Below are positions 1 through 8,492 of a DNA stretch of 64,000 bases, piece by piece; the first letter of the stretch is position 1, and each line of letters begins with the position of its first letter. The notes beneath the pieces were generated by a model. It was not told the origin of the DNA. It ran no database searches and was given only the letters and a program-made list of their open reading frames with translations. This stretch comes from Dryocola clanedunensis_A (GTDB lineage Bacteria > Pseudomonadota > Gammaproteobacteria > Enterobacterales > Enterobacteriaceae). Location: NCBI GenBank assembly GCA_038405435.1, contig JBBYHZ010000007.1; one strand, given 5' to 3'. The translations under genes were made by a program, and so were the position numbers.

Positions 1-506
1 GGCAAATCGCCCAGCTTCAACAGACGCCACGTCAGCAGCAGAGCAGCGGCGGTTTCCTGGCGGGGCTGTTCGGCGGTGGCGCAAACCGCGGTGCCGACCC
101 TGCCCCCGATTCACAGCGCTATCAGCAGAACGCCGTCCCCGGCACCTACAATGCCCCGCAGATGGCGGCTCCGGGCTATGCCGCACCGCGCGGCGGCACG
201 GGCTTTATGGCCGGCGCGTTACAGACCGCAGCGGGTGTGGCAGGCGGGGTGATCATGGCGGATATGCTCACCAGCATGTTCCACCATACGCAGCCGGAGG
301 AGCTGGTGAATATCATCAATGAGTCCGCCCAGCCGGTGGACAACACGGCGGTTAATGCGGTCGAGGATTATAACCGGGCCGATGACAGCCAGTTTCTGAA
401 TCAGGACGCGGGCCTGCCGCAGGACGACAGCAGCGACTTTGCCGACCCCGGCTTCGACGGCTTTGGTAACGACGATTTCGGCAACGACGACGATAACCTG
501 ATTTAA
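1..506 (+). CDS. DUF2076 family protein, 3' end only
   Basis: The open frame enters from the left edge (codons begin at base 3) and stops at 504-506, so the true start lies outside the window. The visible 167 residues have a glutamine-rich stretch (QIAQLQQTPRQQQSS), a glycine-rich FLAGLFGGG segment, a short hydrophobic glycine/alanine patch and a very acidic Asp-rich tail. This matches the C-terminal half of DUF2076 proteins, whose N-terminal part is a Gln-rich helical region. The function is not established. Its stop overlaps that of the convergent yaiI gene (503-505), so there is no terminator space between them. Internal Met codons (for example at 162) are not the start, because the family similarity continues upstream of them. 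Confidence 0.8.
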   Translation, partial: QIAQLQQTPRQQQSSGGFLAGLFGGGANRGADPAPDSQRYQQNAVPGTYNAPQMAAPGYAAPRGGTGFMAGALQTAAGVAGGVIMADMLTSMFHHTQPEELVNIINESAQPVDNTAVNAVEDYNRADDSQFLNQDAGLPQDDSSDFADPGFDGFGNDDFGNDDDNLI

Positions 507-964
507 CCTTTGCCCGCGCGGCTTGCCGCCAGCAGCCACTTCTCCAGCTCGTTGGCGAACTGCTGGCGGTCGCGCTGGTTTAAGGTATCCGGCCCGCCGG
601 TCTGTACGCCGCTTGCGCGCAGGGTATCCATAAAATCGCGCATGGTCAGCCGCTCGCGAATAGTGGCCGGGGTGTAGCGCTCACCTCGCGGGTTCAGCGC
701 CACGGCGCCTTTTTCAATCACGTCTGCTGCCAGCGGAATATCGGCGGTGATCACCAGATCGCCGCTTTCGCAGCGGCGTACAATTTCGTTGTCCGCCACG
801 TCAAAACCTGACGCCACCTGCAGGCTGCGAATAAAGCGGGACGGTGGCGTCTTCATCCCCTGGTTGGCAACCAGCGTCACCATGATCTGCGCGCGATCCG
901 CTGCGCGAAACAGCACTTCTTTTATGACTTTTGGACACGCGTCGGCGTCCACCCAAATCTGCAT
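503..964 (-). CDS. yaiI: YaiI, UPF0178/YqxD family protein
   Basis: This 153-residue protein begins MQIWVDADACPK, the characteristic start of the YaiI/YqxD family, and has the expected length and conserved blocks (VANQGM, ITADIPLA, LNPRGERY). The family has a PIN-like nuclease fold by resemblance, but its biochemical role is unproven. The start ATG (964-962) shares a base with the stop of the upstream DUF421 gene (TAATG), which indicates translational coupling. The location beside proC and adrA agrees with the E. coli order. Confidence 0.9.
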   Translation of the reverse strand: MQIWVDADACPKVIKEVLFRAADRAQIMVTLVANQGMKTPPSRFIRSLQVASGFDVADNEIVRRCESGDLVITADIPLAADVIEKGAVALNPRGERYTPATIRERLTMRDFMDTLRASGVQTGGPDTLNQRDRQQFANELEKWLLAASRAGKG

Positions 965-1419
965 TACGAACTCTTCTCTTCGGCGGGAATGATGGCGATC
1001 TTGCCGTTCTTTTCCAGAATGGCAAACTTTATCTGTTCCATGCGCTCAAGCCCCTGGGTGATGCGGGCCGACGAGAGCACGTCGTCGAGGGTAATGCCAG
1101 CCTTGCGCATTCGCTTACCCAGCGGGCGGCCATGCTCCACCAGAATGATCGGCGATCCGTCGATAAACAGCTCCACTTTGGGAAACCACTCTTTGATTTT
1201 GCCGAACAGGATATCCATCGCGATCAGGGTGATGATGGTGATGGCCGCGCCGGTGAAAGAAAAATCGTTGCCCAGCAGCGCCTGCTGGGTCGCCTCGCTG
1301 ATGATCAGCAGCAGGATAAAATCGAACGAGGTCATCTCAAGCAGCGTGCGCCGCCCGGCAATTTTCAGCACGATCATCAGCAGTATGTACATCCCGACCG
1401 CGCGCAATACGTTGTCCAT
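964..1419 (-). CDS. DUF421 (YetF-type) membrane protein
   Basis: A 151-residue protein with two or three N-terminal membrane segments (about residues 5-22, 30-48 and 55-72), followed by a cytosolic domain with the motif FIDGSPIILVEHGRPL typical of DUF421/YetF proteins. The role of the family is unknown. It sits 9 bases downstream of the 1429-1944 gene and overlaps yaiI by one base, so the three probably form one operon. This gene is not beside yaiI in E. coli K-12, so it is a local addition. Confidence 0.85.
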   Translation of the reverse strand: MDNVLRAVGMYILLMIVLKIAGRRTLLEMTSFDFILLLIISEATQQALLGNDFSFTGAAITIITLIAMDILFGKIKEWFPKVELFIDGSPIILVEHGRPLGKRMRKAGITLDDVLSSARITQGLERMEQIKFAILEKNGKIAIIPAEEKSS

Positions 1420-1428
1420 TCCTGGCTC

Positions 1429-1944
1429 CTATGGCAGTACCCACTGGCTGATGGTCACCGGCTCGGCCCCTTTCAGCCTGAACGTTGACGTAAAATGTCC
1501 GGCAGACTGAGGCTGAGCCGTCAGCCACAGCGCCTGTTCTTTTCCTTCGTTAGCGGGCCACGTCAGCACCATTTCATGCTGGCTGGCATGGGTGATCATC
1601 GGCTGCGGCTGGAGAGTCTGAATCTGGAAGTTATCCATAAAGTCCTGGCCAAGGGTCAGGACCGTCGGCTGCCCGGTTGCGGATTTGACGCGAAGGGTGA
1701 AACTCTCGTCGCTCTGCGCCCGCATCACCCGCTGATGTTCTACCAGCAGGGTGCCTGCCGGGTTGCTACTGGTGGTCTGGCTTAGCCAGCCGTCTGAAAA
1801 AACGCCCAGTAATGAAAGCACTACCAGCAGCATCAGGCAGATGCCGCCCCATTTTTCAAGTTTCCACTCTTTAACCTGCCAGCGCATATCCTCTTCCACG
1901 GGATGCGTGCGGCTGGCGTACTCATCGATTACGCGTTTTCCCAT
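1429..1944 (-). CDS. Uncharacterised single-pass membrane protein
   Basis: A 171-residue product with a charged cytoplasmic N-terminus, one clear membrane helix (about residues 34-52, GGICLMLLVVLSLLGVF) and a soluble, probably periplasmic C-terminal domain rich in Gln, Thr and Ser. The ATG at 1944 is preferred over an in-frame GTG two codons earlier because a GAGAGGT ribosome site lies about 8 bases before the ATG. I recognise no family. It is first in a likely operon with the DUF421 gene and yaiI, so a shared envelope role is possible but only inferred from position. Confidence 0.7.
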   Translation of the reverse strand: MGKRVIDEYASRTHPVEEDMRWQVKEWKLEKWGGICLMLLVVLSLLGVFSDGWLSQTTSSNPAGTLLVEHQRVMRAQSDESFTLRVKSATGQPTVLTLGQDFMDNFQIQTLQPQPMITHASQHEMVLTWPANEGKEQALWLTAQPQSAGHFTSTFRLKGAEPVTISQWVLP

Positions 1945-2048
1945 AGCCACCTCTCAACGTTTTCTTAAGCGTAGCCGAATCGCCTGAAAGCGCGTTAAGC
2001 TATAGACATCAGTTATCTATTCCCCACCTTGACCCCAGGAGCGACGCT

Positions 2049-2858
2049 TTGGATAAGAAAATTGGATTTATTGGCTGCGGCAACATGGGTAAAGCAATTC
2101 TCGGCGGCCTGATCGCCAGCGGCCAGGTTCAGCCGGGCAGCATCTGGGTTTACACCCCGTCACCCGACAAGGTTGAGGCGCTGCGCCAGGAGTTCGGCGT
2201 CAACGCCGCGCAGAGTGCTCAGGAAGTTGCGCAGATTGCGGATATCGTCTTCGGTGCGGTGAAGCCAAACATGATGTTAAAGGTGCTGGGCGAAGTGAAC
2301 TCCAGCCTGAATAAAGAGACGGTCGTTATCTCGATCGCCGCAGGCATCACCCTGGACTCGCTGGCAACCGCGCTGGGGCACGACCGCAAAATCATTCGCG
2401 CTATGCCCAATACACCGGCGCTGGTGAATGCAGGCATGACCTCGATTACGCCAAACGCGCTGGTCAGCCCGGAAGATATCGCCGACGCGGTAAATATTTT
2501 CCGCAGCTTCGGCCAGGCGGAGGTCGTCAGCGAAGCGATGATCCATCCGGTTGTCGGCGTGAGCGGCTCCTCACCGGCCTACGTGTTTATGTTTATCGAA
2601 GCGATGGCGGATGCTGCCGTGCTGGGCGGGATGCCGCGCAAGCAGGCGTATCAGTTTGCCGCCCAGGCCGTGATGGGCTCCGCGAAGATGGTGCTGGAAA
2701 CCGGCATGCATCCGGGCGAGCTGAAAGATATGGTTTGCTCGCCTGGCGGGACAACCATCGAGGCCGTGAAGGTGCTGGAAGAGAAAGGCTTCCGTTCCGC
2801 CGTGATGGAAGCAATGGCGAAATGTATGGCGAAGTCCGAGCAGCTCGGTAAGTCGTAA
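2049..2858 (+). CDS. proC: Pyrroline-5-carboxylate reductase
   Basis: ProC catalyses the last step of proline synthesis, reducing pyrroline-5-carboxylate with NAD(P)H in the cytoplasm. The 269-residue product has the N-terminal Rossmann motif GFIGCGNMG (residues 6-14), the RAMPNTPALVNAGMT block and the C-terminal signature around SPGGTTIEA; length and sequence agree with E. coli ProC throughout. The start is TTG at 2049, as in E. coli, preceded by AGGAG at a proper distance; no in-frame ATG would retain the Rossmann loop. It is monocistronic, divergent from the operon at 1429-1944, and ends at a REP element. proA and proB, the earlier pathway steps, lie about 36 kb away in this window. Confidence 0.97.
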   Translation: MDKKIGFIGCGNMGKAILGGLIASGQVQPGSIWVYTPSPDKVEALRQEFGVNAAQSAQEVAQIADIVFGAVKPNMMLKVLGEVNSSLNKETVVISIAAGITLDSLATALGHDRKIIRAMPNTPALVNAGMTSITPNALVSPEDIADAVNIFRSFGQAEVVSEAMIHPVVGVSGSSPAYVFMFIEAMADAAVLGGMPRKQAYQFAAQAVMGSAKMVLETGMHPGELKDMVCSPGGTTIEAVKVLEEKGFRSAVMEAMAKCMAKSEQLGKS

Positions 2859-2870
2859 TTTTGGATTTGC

Positions 2871-2901
2871 GGTGGATGGCGCTTGCGCTTATCCACCCTA
2901 C
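2871..2901. repeat. REP-type palindrome
   Basis: GGTGGAT...ATCCACC arms enclose a GCGCTTGCGCTT core. It belongs to the same family as the REP elements near 10581, 26239, 31562, 47361, 55493, 58851 and 59823. It lies between the convergent proC and adrA genes. Confidence 0.8.
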
Positions 2902-2924
2902 TACTACCCGATAAATTATCACGC

Positions 2925-4028
2925 TCATGCGGCAGCTTCGATACGGCCCCGCCCGGCATTTTTTGCTTTATAAAGTGCCACGTCTGCGGCCTTTAGCCAG
3001 CCACGGTAGTTGACCATTCGTTTGTCGAACTCCGCCACCCCCACGCTAATCTGCAGCACTACCTGAGGCGCACACGGCAGCCGGAATCCATCCAGATGCT
3101 CGCATACTCTCGTCATCGCCTGAACCGCGTTATCCAGCGGCGTGCCTGACATGATCACCCCAAATTCGTCGCCGCCGAAGCGCCCAATCACATCGGTCGC
3201 GCGCAGAATAAGCTGCAAATGCTCGGTAATCGCCATAATGGCCTCATCGCCCACGTCATGGCCGAAGGTATCGTTGATGCTCTTAAAGTGGTCGATGTCG
3301 ATGAGTAACAGCGTGGCCTGCCGCTGGTAGCGCTGGCAGTTGTCGTACTCGCCGTGCAGAAGATGCTCCCAGTGGCGACGGTTATAAACGCCGGTCATCC
3401 CATCGCGCGTGCTGAGGTGCATCAGGCGGCGCTTGTGCTCCGCAAGTTTAATGGCCGTTTTGTAACTTACCAGGCCATAGTAAACGGGATAAATAATCAG
3501 CATTGGCAGGCAGATCCACACCTGAGAGGGCATGGTTTCCAGGTTTAGCGGCATCTGGGTTATCCCAAGCGTCAGCAGGCACGACAGCACAATCATCGCC
3601 AGCCCGCCGGCAAACAGCTTTACGCCGCCGCAGCCGATATTATTCATGCACATCATGGCGACGATCAGCGCGGAGGGCAGCGCATTCAGCCCCATCACCG
3701 CAATCCACATTCCCCCCATGCAGGAGTCCAGCATCAGGTTGCGCCTTTCTGCCCAGGCGGGGTCGCGCGCCCGGTCGGCTATCTGCCAGGCAAGGTGCGG
3801 CCAGATAAAGCCGTTTGCCACCAGCAGCAGCCACCACCAGCCGGAAACCGGCTGTACCACCAGTACCGAAGCCACGCAGAAAAAACCGGTCGCCAGGCCT
3901 ATCACTCTGGGGATATAAACTCGCCGGGCAAATCGCCGTGCGGAGCGATGCCTGTCATCATCAAGCCAGGTCGGGCCGTCCATAATTCCCCCGGAAAACC
4001 ATCTGCTGAAGCCGCGTTCATCATTCAT
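2925..4028 (-). CDS. adrA: Diguanylate cyclase AdrA/DgcC (MASE2-GGDEF)
   Basis: The 367-residue protein makes cyclic di-GMP from two GTP at the inner membrane; in E. coli and Salmonella the homologue activates cellulose synthesis under CsgD control. The N-terminal half (about residues 20-180) has several membrane segments of the MASE2 type, and the C-terminal half is a GGDEF domain with an intact GGDEF active site (about 285-289) after RDGMTGVYNRRHW. The start MNDERGF at 4028 is chosen because it corresponds to the E. coli start region; a longer open frame reaches 4124 but lacks family support. Its position between proC and psiF is the same as in E. coli. No CsgD site was identified. Confidence 0.93.
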   Translation of the reverse strand: MNDERGFSRWFSGGIMDGPTWLDDDRHRSARRFARRVYIPRVIGLATGFFCVASVLVVQPVSGWWWLLLVANGFIWPHLAWQIADRARDPAWAERRNLMLDSCMGGMWIAVMGLNALPSALIVAMMCMNNIGCGGVKLFAGGLAMIVLSCLLTLGITQMPLNLETMPSQVWICLPMLIIYPVYYGLVSYKTAIKLAEHKRRLMHLSTRDGMTGVYNRRHWEHLLHGEYDNCQRYQRQATLLLIDIDHFKSINDTFGHDVGDEAIMAITEHLQLILRATDVIGRFGGDEFGVIMSGTPLDNAVQAMTRVCEHLDGFRLPCAPQVVLQISVGVAEFDKRMVNYRGWLKAADVALYKAKNAGRGRIEAAA

Positions 4029-4100
4029 GATATTTAGGAATATTCTGAAACATTTGGCGTAATTATAGAGGGGGTATTCGGGAGGAAAGTATGATTTTTC

Positions 4101-4126
4101 GGGTGAGCCAGCGGAGTGGCTCACCC
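4101..4126. other. Strong hairpin between psiF and adrA
   Basis: GGGTGAGCCA and TGGCTCACCC form a perfect 10-base-pair stem with a GCGGAG loop, 17 bases after the psiF stop. On the psiF strand the stem is followed by a run of A rather than T, so it is not a canonical intrinsic terminator. It may stabilise the phoA-psiF transcript end. Confidence 0.6.
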
Positions 4127-4142
4127 GTTGGAACTAAGCCAC

Positions 4143-4451
4143 CTATTTTTTCAGGCAGTTACTCATGAAGGTTTTTCTTGCGTCACCGGTCAGGGACTGC
4201 TTGCCCGCATCGGCGTTACAGGACTTCATTTTTTGCTGCTGCGGCGTGAGGCTTTTCTGCGCGGGAGCGGAGTCAGCGTTCTTCAGGCAGCCGCTCATGT
4301 AGCTCTTGCGCTCATCCCCCTTCAGGGTTTTCGCCGTCGCCTGCTGGTTACAGGTGGTCATTCGCTGCTGCTGGGGCGTCATGGCTTTATCTGCCGCCGT
4401 AGCCGACCCCACCACACCTGCCAGTAACACCATCACTAATGCAAATTTCAT
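4143..4451 (-). CDS. psiF: Phosphate starvation-inducible protein PsiF
   Basis: A 102-residue secreted protein: signal peptide MKFALVMVLLAGVVGSATAA, then two copies of a PsiF repeat (TPQQQRMTTCNQQA...MSGCLK and TPQQQKMKSCNADA...MSNCLK), each with paired cysteines. Its molecular role is unknown. It follows phoA by 98 bases on the same strand and in E. coli it is co-transcribed with phoA and induced by phosphate limitation; the Pho box upstream of phoA (6029-6046) supports the same control here. Confidence 0.93.
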   Translation of the reverse strand: MKFALVMVLLAGVVGSATAADKAMTPQQQRMTTCNQQATAKTLKGDERKSYMSGCLKNADSAPAQKSLTPQQQKMKSCNADAGKQSLTGDARKTFMSNCLKK

Positions 4452-4549
4452 ATGACATTCCTTTTTGTTTTATCGCGCTTTAATTCTGGCCCGCGCGGAC
4501 GAAAAAGGCGAATGACTGACCAGAATTTAAGAAAACGCCATGCGTTTTG

Positions 4550-5965
4550 TTACGGCAGTTCCAGCGCCGCCTTCATGGTATAGAACAGATCGGTCTGGTC
4601 GGTTAACCCCACAACGTTCGCCGCCCCCGGACCATAGGCCGCAATGCGCAGCTGCGTGCCGGTGTGCTCCTGGGACTCCCCTTCTGAGTTGCCGTAGCTG
4701 ATGACCATCACCGAGCCATCTTTGGTATTTAACGCCTGCGTCAGGCCCGGCGCTTTGGTATCCGGGGCAACAATCTGGCTTGAGTGCGCGTGGTCAGCGG
4801 TCACGACGACCAGCGTATTGCCATCCCTGCGGGCAAACTCCAGCGCTTTTTGCACCGCCTCGTCCAGATCTACCGTCTCGCCAATCTGTCCGCAGGGGTT
4901 TGCGGCATGATCCTGCTTATCGATAGAGGCCCCTTCTACCTGCAGGAAGAAGCCTTTTTCATTGCCTTTGAGCAGCTCAATGGCTTTATCCGTCATCTGG
5001 GCAAGCGTCGGCACGCTGGCATCGCGCTGTGGATTGGGTGTGCAGGTGACGGCTGGTTTATCAATGTTGCCGTGATAGCTGGCCTTCGGCCCTTCCCAGC
5101 GTACCGGCATATTGCCCGGCGCAAACATGCCAATCAGCGGCTTTTGCTGGCTGGCTTCGCTGATGGCCGCAAGCCCGCTGGCATTATCAACCCACTGGTA
5201 GCCCCGCACCTGCGCCTGTTCACGAAGGGTTTTACCGCTCCACTCCCCTGCCTTCGCCGTCTCAGCGAATGTCGTCGCTCCGCCGCCTAATGTCACGTCC
5301 GGGCGGGCATTAAGAAGCTGTTCGGTAATTGAGCCTTTGCCGCCATTTTCCAGCGCGTTAGCCGCGCATTTTTCGCTGGTTACCGTCGGGCCATAGCACT
5401 TACGGGAAGTGACATGAGATACGAGCGCGGCTGGCGTGGCGTCCTGAATTTCCGCCGTGGAAACGTTGCCGGTCGCCTTACCGGCGGCTTTCGCGAGTTC
5501 GAGAATGGTGGGATGGTCTTTGCCGTTAACGTCGACGCCCAGCGCCCCGTTATAGGTTTTTACGCCGGTGCTCCATGCGGTGGCCGAGGCGGCAGAATCC
5601 GTGACGTAGTCAGGCTTGTGGGTCTGCTTATCCAGCGAATAATGGGTGTACTGGCCGGTCAGCGGCAGCGCGTCAATGCCCTTAAAGAAGCCGCCCGCCC
5701 CTTCAGCATAATTACGCGCGGCGGTGATTTCAGAATCCCCCATGCCGTCGCCGATAAGCAATATGACATTTTTAGCAGGCTTATTAATTATTGACGCGCG
5801 CAGGGCTTCGGCCTGGTCGTTATTAATACGTCTGGCGCCGCCAGGCTGGGTGATATCCCCGGCTGCCGCGCGAATTTCTAGGGCAGATGAAGCCTCTTGT
5901 GCAAAAGTAAGCGGAGCGGTTAGCAGTAAAGGGAATAACGTTAGAATTTTTGTGCTCTGTTTCAC
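4550..5965 (-). CDS. phoA: Periplasmic alkaline phosphatase
   Basis: A 471-residue, metal-dependent phosphomonoesterase that releases inorganic phosphate in the periplasm. It has a Sec signal (MKQSTKILTLFPLLLTAPLTFA), the IGDGMGDSEIT metal-binding block, the nucleophile Ser124 in DSAAS, and the late metal-binding motif TADHAHSSQI. Length and order of blocks match E. coli PhoA. A consensus Pho box lies 64 bases before the start codon and psiF follows, so PhoB-dependent expression is well supported. Confidence 0.97.
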   Translation of the reverse strand: MKQSTKILTLFPLLLTAPLTFAQEASSALEIRAAAGDITQPGGARRINNDQAEALRASIINKPAKNVILLIGDGMGDSEITAARNYAEGAGGFFKGIDALPLTGQYTHYSLDKQTHKPDYVTDSAASATAWSTGVKTYNGALGVDVNGKDHPTILELAKAAGKATGNVSTAEIQDATPAALVSHVTSRKCYGPTVTSEKCAANALENGGKGSITEQLLNARPDVTLGGGATTFAETAKAGEWSGKTLREQAQVRGYQWVDNASGLAAISEASQQKPLIGMFAPGNMPVRWEGPKASYHGNIDKPAVTCTPNPQRDASVPTLAQMTDKAIELLKGNEKGFFLQVEGASIDKQDHAANPCGQIGETVDLDEAVQKALEFARRDGNTLVVVTADHAHSSQIVAPDTKAPGLTQALNTKDGSVMVISYGNSEGESQEHTGTQLRIAAYGPGAANVVGLTDQTDLFYTMKAALELP

Positions 5966-6028
5966 TTTATTTTCTCCATGTAAAAACTACAGGCATAAAT
6001 AAAAACAGAGCAACAATATAAATATCTG

Positions 6029-6046
6029 ATGACAGTTAAATGACAG
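6029..6046 (-). promoter_or_regulatory. Pho box upstream of phoA
   Basis: On the minus strand the 18 bases read CTGTCATTTAACTGTCAT, two perfect CTGTCAT direct repeats 11 bases apart as bound by phosphorylated PhoB. A TATATT -10 element (minus strand, 6020-6015) follows. The site is ideally placed to drive phoA and psiF. Confidence 0.93.
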
Positions 6047-6055
6047 CGGCGGGTT

Positions 6056-6316
6056 TCAGCTTCGTGGATGGGTCAGCAGCTTCTCTAAATATTGTTGCAG
6101 GAGCTCAGTATCACGGGTAGTAACAACCCCCTTTGGGCGAGCGTCATGCATAGCAGCCTCAATACTGGTTATTAAGGCGTTTTGTTCACTTTGTTCCATT
6201 CTGCGCAGCAGGGCCGTCACAACGATTTCCAGCGCTTCGATTTGTGCGACGAACTCTTTCGACTCTTCTTCTTTTTCAGCGAGTTTAACCAGTAGCTCAG
6301 CTATGAGATTTTTCAT
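6056..6316 (-). CDS. iraP: Anti-adaptor IraP, RpoS stabiliser
   Basis: An 86-residue protein, the same length as E. coli IraP. Shared blocks include MKNLIAELL, KLAEKEEESKE, ALEIVVTA and the C-terminal DTELLQQYLEKLLTHPR. IraP binds the adaptor RssB and blocks RpoS degradation, mainly during phosphate starvation. It is mostly alpha-helical with coiled-coil heptads. The start at 6316 is chosen over longer in-frame starts because it matches E. coli and has AGGGA 8 bases upstream. It lies immediately upstream of phoA in the same orientation, as in E. coli. Confidence 0.93.
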   Translation of the reverse strand: MKNLIAELLVKLAEKEEESKEFVAQIEALEIVVTALLRRMEQSEQNALITSIEAAMHDARPKGVVTTRDTELLQQYLEKLLTHPRS

Positions 6317-6516
6317 TGCCATTATCCCTAAAAGGTTGAAAGCAGACGGTAGCATTCCCTCCGGAAGTTGCCTAGTGGGCAGAACTATTATTTTTATATG
6401 ACAGGTTAAGAGTGTGCGAAAGCGCAAAAAAAACTGCATACAGCCGATATATAAAATATCGATGCGATCTCATTATCTCTGATTTCCTTTTCAGAAATAA
6501 TGAAATGGTGCAGAAG

Positions 6517-7743
6517 TTAATTAAATCTATTCTTAACGCCCAGCCGCCGATCCTTCTGGCGTTTACGGTGCAACGCGAAGCCAAGCTGCACGATGTTGAT
6601 CAGCACCACCACGGCGGTGGCGGCAAATACCCAGCGGAACCCGGCCATGGCGGACACGCCCGCCCCCAGCAGCGGCCCTACCACGTTGCCCAGATACATA
6701 AACGACTGGTTATAACCAAATATGCGCCCTGTCACCTGGTCGCTGGAATACTTGACCAGCAGCGTCTGCACGGCGGGCAGCATCGCCCCGTCGGCAAAGC
6801 CCAGCAGGAAGCGCAGGACCGCAAGCTGCATTGGCGAGGTCACAAAGGACATGGCGAAGAACAGCACCACGGCAATGATAAGCGTCGCCATCAGCACGCG
6901 AGCCGTACCGATCCGGTCGCCGAGCTTGCCTAATTTGGGTGCCGAAAAGAGCGCGGAGATCCCCGGCACCGCCGCAATAAAGCCGCTGATAAAGGCGATA
7001 TTGGTGCTGTCGGGCGAGAGATGTTTAATAAACAGCGCCAGGATCGGGCCGATGGAGCCGTTACACAGCTGGATGACCAGCGTGGTAATAAACAGGCTCA
7101 GCATCAGCCAGGGATAGGGCAGCGTGGCAAAGACCGCTTTCCCGGAGAGCCGCTCGGCCCTGCTGATTTTCGGGCGCACGCCTTCTTTAATCAGCAGCAG
7201 CGTCACGGTAAAACTGACCATCAGCAGCGCCGCCGTAACAAAAAACACCATCCGCAGGCCCAGCGTATCCGCCATATACCCGCCCAGCAGCGGCCCCACT
7301 ATTACGCCGCTGATTTGCGCGGTAGAGAGCGTACTGATTGCCCAGCCGCTGCGCTCACGGGGGACCTGCGAAGCGACCAGCGCCATAGCATTGGGAATAT
7401 AGCCGGAGGTCAGCCCCATAATCGCGCGCAGAATAAAGAGCTGCCAGACGTTGGTGGCAAAGGCCTGCAAAAAAATCGCCACGGCCATGCCGAGGGAGGC
7501 GCGCAGCAGCATCAGCTTGCGGCCTTTGCGGTCCGCGAGGCTGCCCCACATCGGCGAAACGATGGCGGACACCAGGAAGGTCACGCTGAACGTCAGCCCC
7601 GACCACATCGACAGCGCCTGGTGCGACGTGACCCCCAGCTGCTCGACGTAGAGCGGCAAAAACGGAAGAATTTGGCTGATGGCCAGGCCGGTAAAGAAGC
7701 AGCCGAACCAGACCGAGATAATGTTGACCTTCCAGGATTCCAT
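6517..7743 (-). CDS. MdtG-like MFS drug/H+ antiporter
   Basis: A 408-residue major facilitator with 12 predicted membrane segments and the MFS signature GSLADRKGRKLMLLR between helices 2 and 3, repeated in part as GKLGDRIG in the second half. Blocks such as PFLPLYVEQLGV, LGFADGALLPAVQTLL-like and YNQSF are those of MdtG (YceE), so proton-driven efflux of small molecules is likely; the substrate is unknown. It is divergent from E. coli MdtG and lies at a different locus (between iraP and ddlA), so it is called MdtG-like rather than mdtG. It is a local insertion relative to E. coli. Confidence 0.85.
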   Translation of the reverse strand: MESWKVNIISVWFGCFFTGLAISQILPFLPLYVEQLGVTSHQALSMWSGLTFSVTFLVSAIVSPMWGSLADRKGRKLMLLRASLGMAVAIFLQAFATNVWQLFILRAIMGLTSGYIPNAMALVASQVPRERSGWAISTLSTAQISGVIVGPLLGGYMADTLGLRMVFFVTAALLMVSFTVTLLLIKEGVRPKISRAERLSGKAVFATLPYPWLMLSLFITTLVIQLCNGSIGPILALFIKHLSPDSTNIAFISGFIAAVPGISALFSAPKLGKLGDRIGTARVLMATLIIAVVLFFAMSFVTSPMQLAVLRFLLGFADGAMLPAVQTLLVKYSSDQVTGRIFGYNQSFMYLGNVVGPLLGAGVSAMAGFRWVFAATAVVVLINIVQLGFALHRKRQKDRRLGVKNRFN

Positions 7744-7811
7744 ACGATGCGCTTAATCAGTGGGGTGAATAAAGGGGCGAGATTCTGTGAAGTTTATCAT
7801 ACAAATTAATT

Positions 7812-8492
7812 TCATCGACACAGACCGTAGCCGCGCATGCCCAGATGGAAATGGTTGGCGTGCGCCGCGTTGTACTCCGGCCCCAGCGAGTTGCCGAAGA
7901 ACGGGCAGCCTGCGTCAAATGCCGCATGCAGGTACTCGCTCCCCCTGCCGCTGGCCTGCCAGCCTTTCACCACGCTCACCTGCTGCTTATTGGCAAACCC
8001 GAAGCCGCTGATATCCAACGCATCCGCCGTGGCGTGCTCGCTTAGCCGTGCATCCTTACGATTGTAGATGTTGCGACAGGCGTAGCTGCCGAGATGGTTC
8101 ACGCGGACTAGCGGGCTGCCAAAAGTTGTTTTTGCGAGCGGGGCCGCACGCTGATGGATAAACATGGTGGCGCTGAGCGCCAGCGGGCAGCTCGCGAGAA
8201 AGCTGCTGCTCAGTGAAATCTCCCCGAAGCTCTGCACCCTGACCACATCGGTAAGCGGGCAGGTGCCCCCGGTGTTCGGCACCGGCCGAAAGCGCAGCTG
8301 CTGGCGCTCCGCCGCCTGTTCCAGCAGCGCCAGGCAGGTCTGGGGATGATTCGCCATCTGGCGCAGCTTGTAGCGGGTGACCAGCGTCGGCGGATCGTCG
8401 ATAGAAAGCGGAGCAAAGGGGTTGTACTGGGCGGGCAGTCGCTCATAAAGCCATAGCCCCGCCAGCGCCGTCACGGTGAAACCAATCAGCAT
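7812..8492 (-). CDS. Extensin-like C-terminal domain protein (LAS-type peptidase fold)
   Basis: A 226-residue protein with an N-terminal membrane anchor or uncleaved signal (MLIGFTVTALAGLWLY) and an extensin-like C-terminal domain: SEHATADALDISGF supplies a His and Asp, and HANHFHLGMRGYG supplies the later HxH. These are the zinc ligands expected in LAS-superfamily D-Ala-D-Ala carboxypeptidase/endopeptidase folds. A periplasmic cell-wall role is therefore plausible but unproven. Start 8492 is preferred because AAAGGAG lies 7 bases upstream of it; the longer start at 8510 lacks such a site. It is divergent from ddlA, a D-Ala-D-Ala ligase, an intriguing neighbour for a possible D-Ala-D-Ala hydrolase. 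Confidence 0.82.
   Translation of the reverse strand: MLIGFTVTALAGLWLYERLPAQYNPFAPLSIDDPPTLVTRYKLRQMANHPQTCLALLEQAAERQQLRFRPVPNTGGTCPLTDVVRVQSFGEISLSSSFLASCPLALSATMFIHQRAAPLAKTTFGSPLVRVNHLGSYACRNIYNRKDARLSEHATADALDISGFGFANKQQVSVVKGWQASGRGSEYLHAAFDAGCPFFGNSLGPEYNAAHANHFHLGMRGYGLCR

Noticed and set aside
7021..7809. 262-residue frame antisense to the MdtG-like gene
   Set aside because: Rich in Arg, His and Gln with no hydrophobic pattern, typical of a shadow of a membrane-protein gene.
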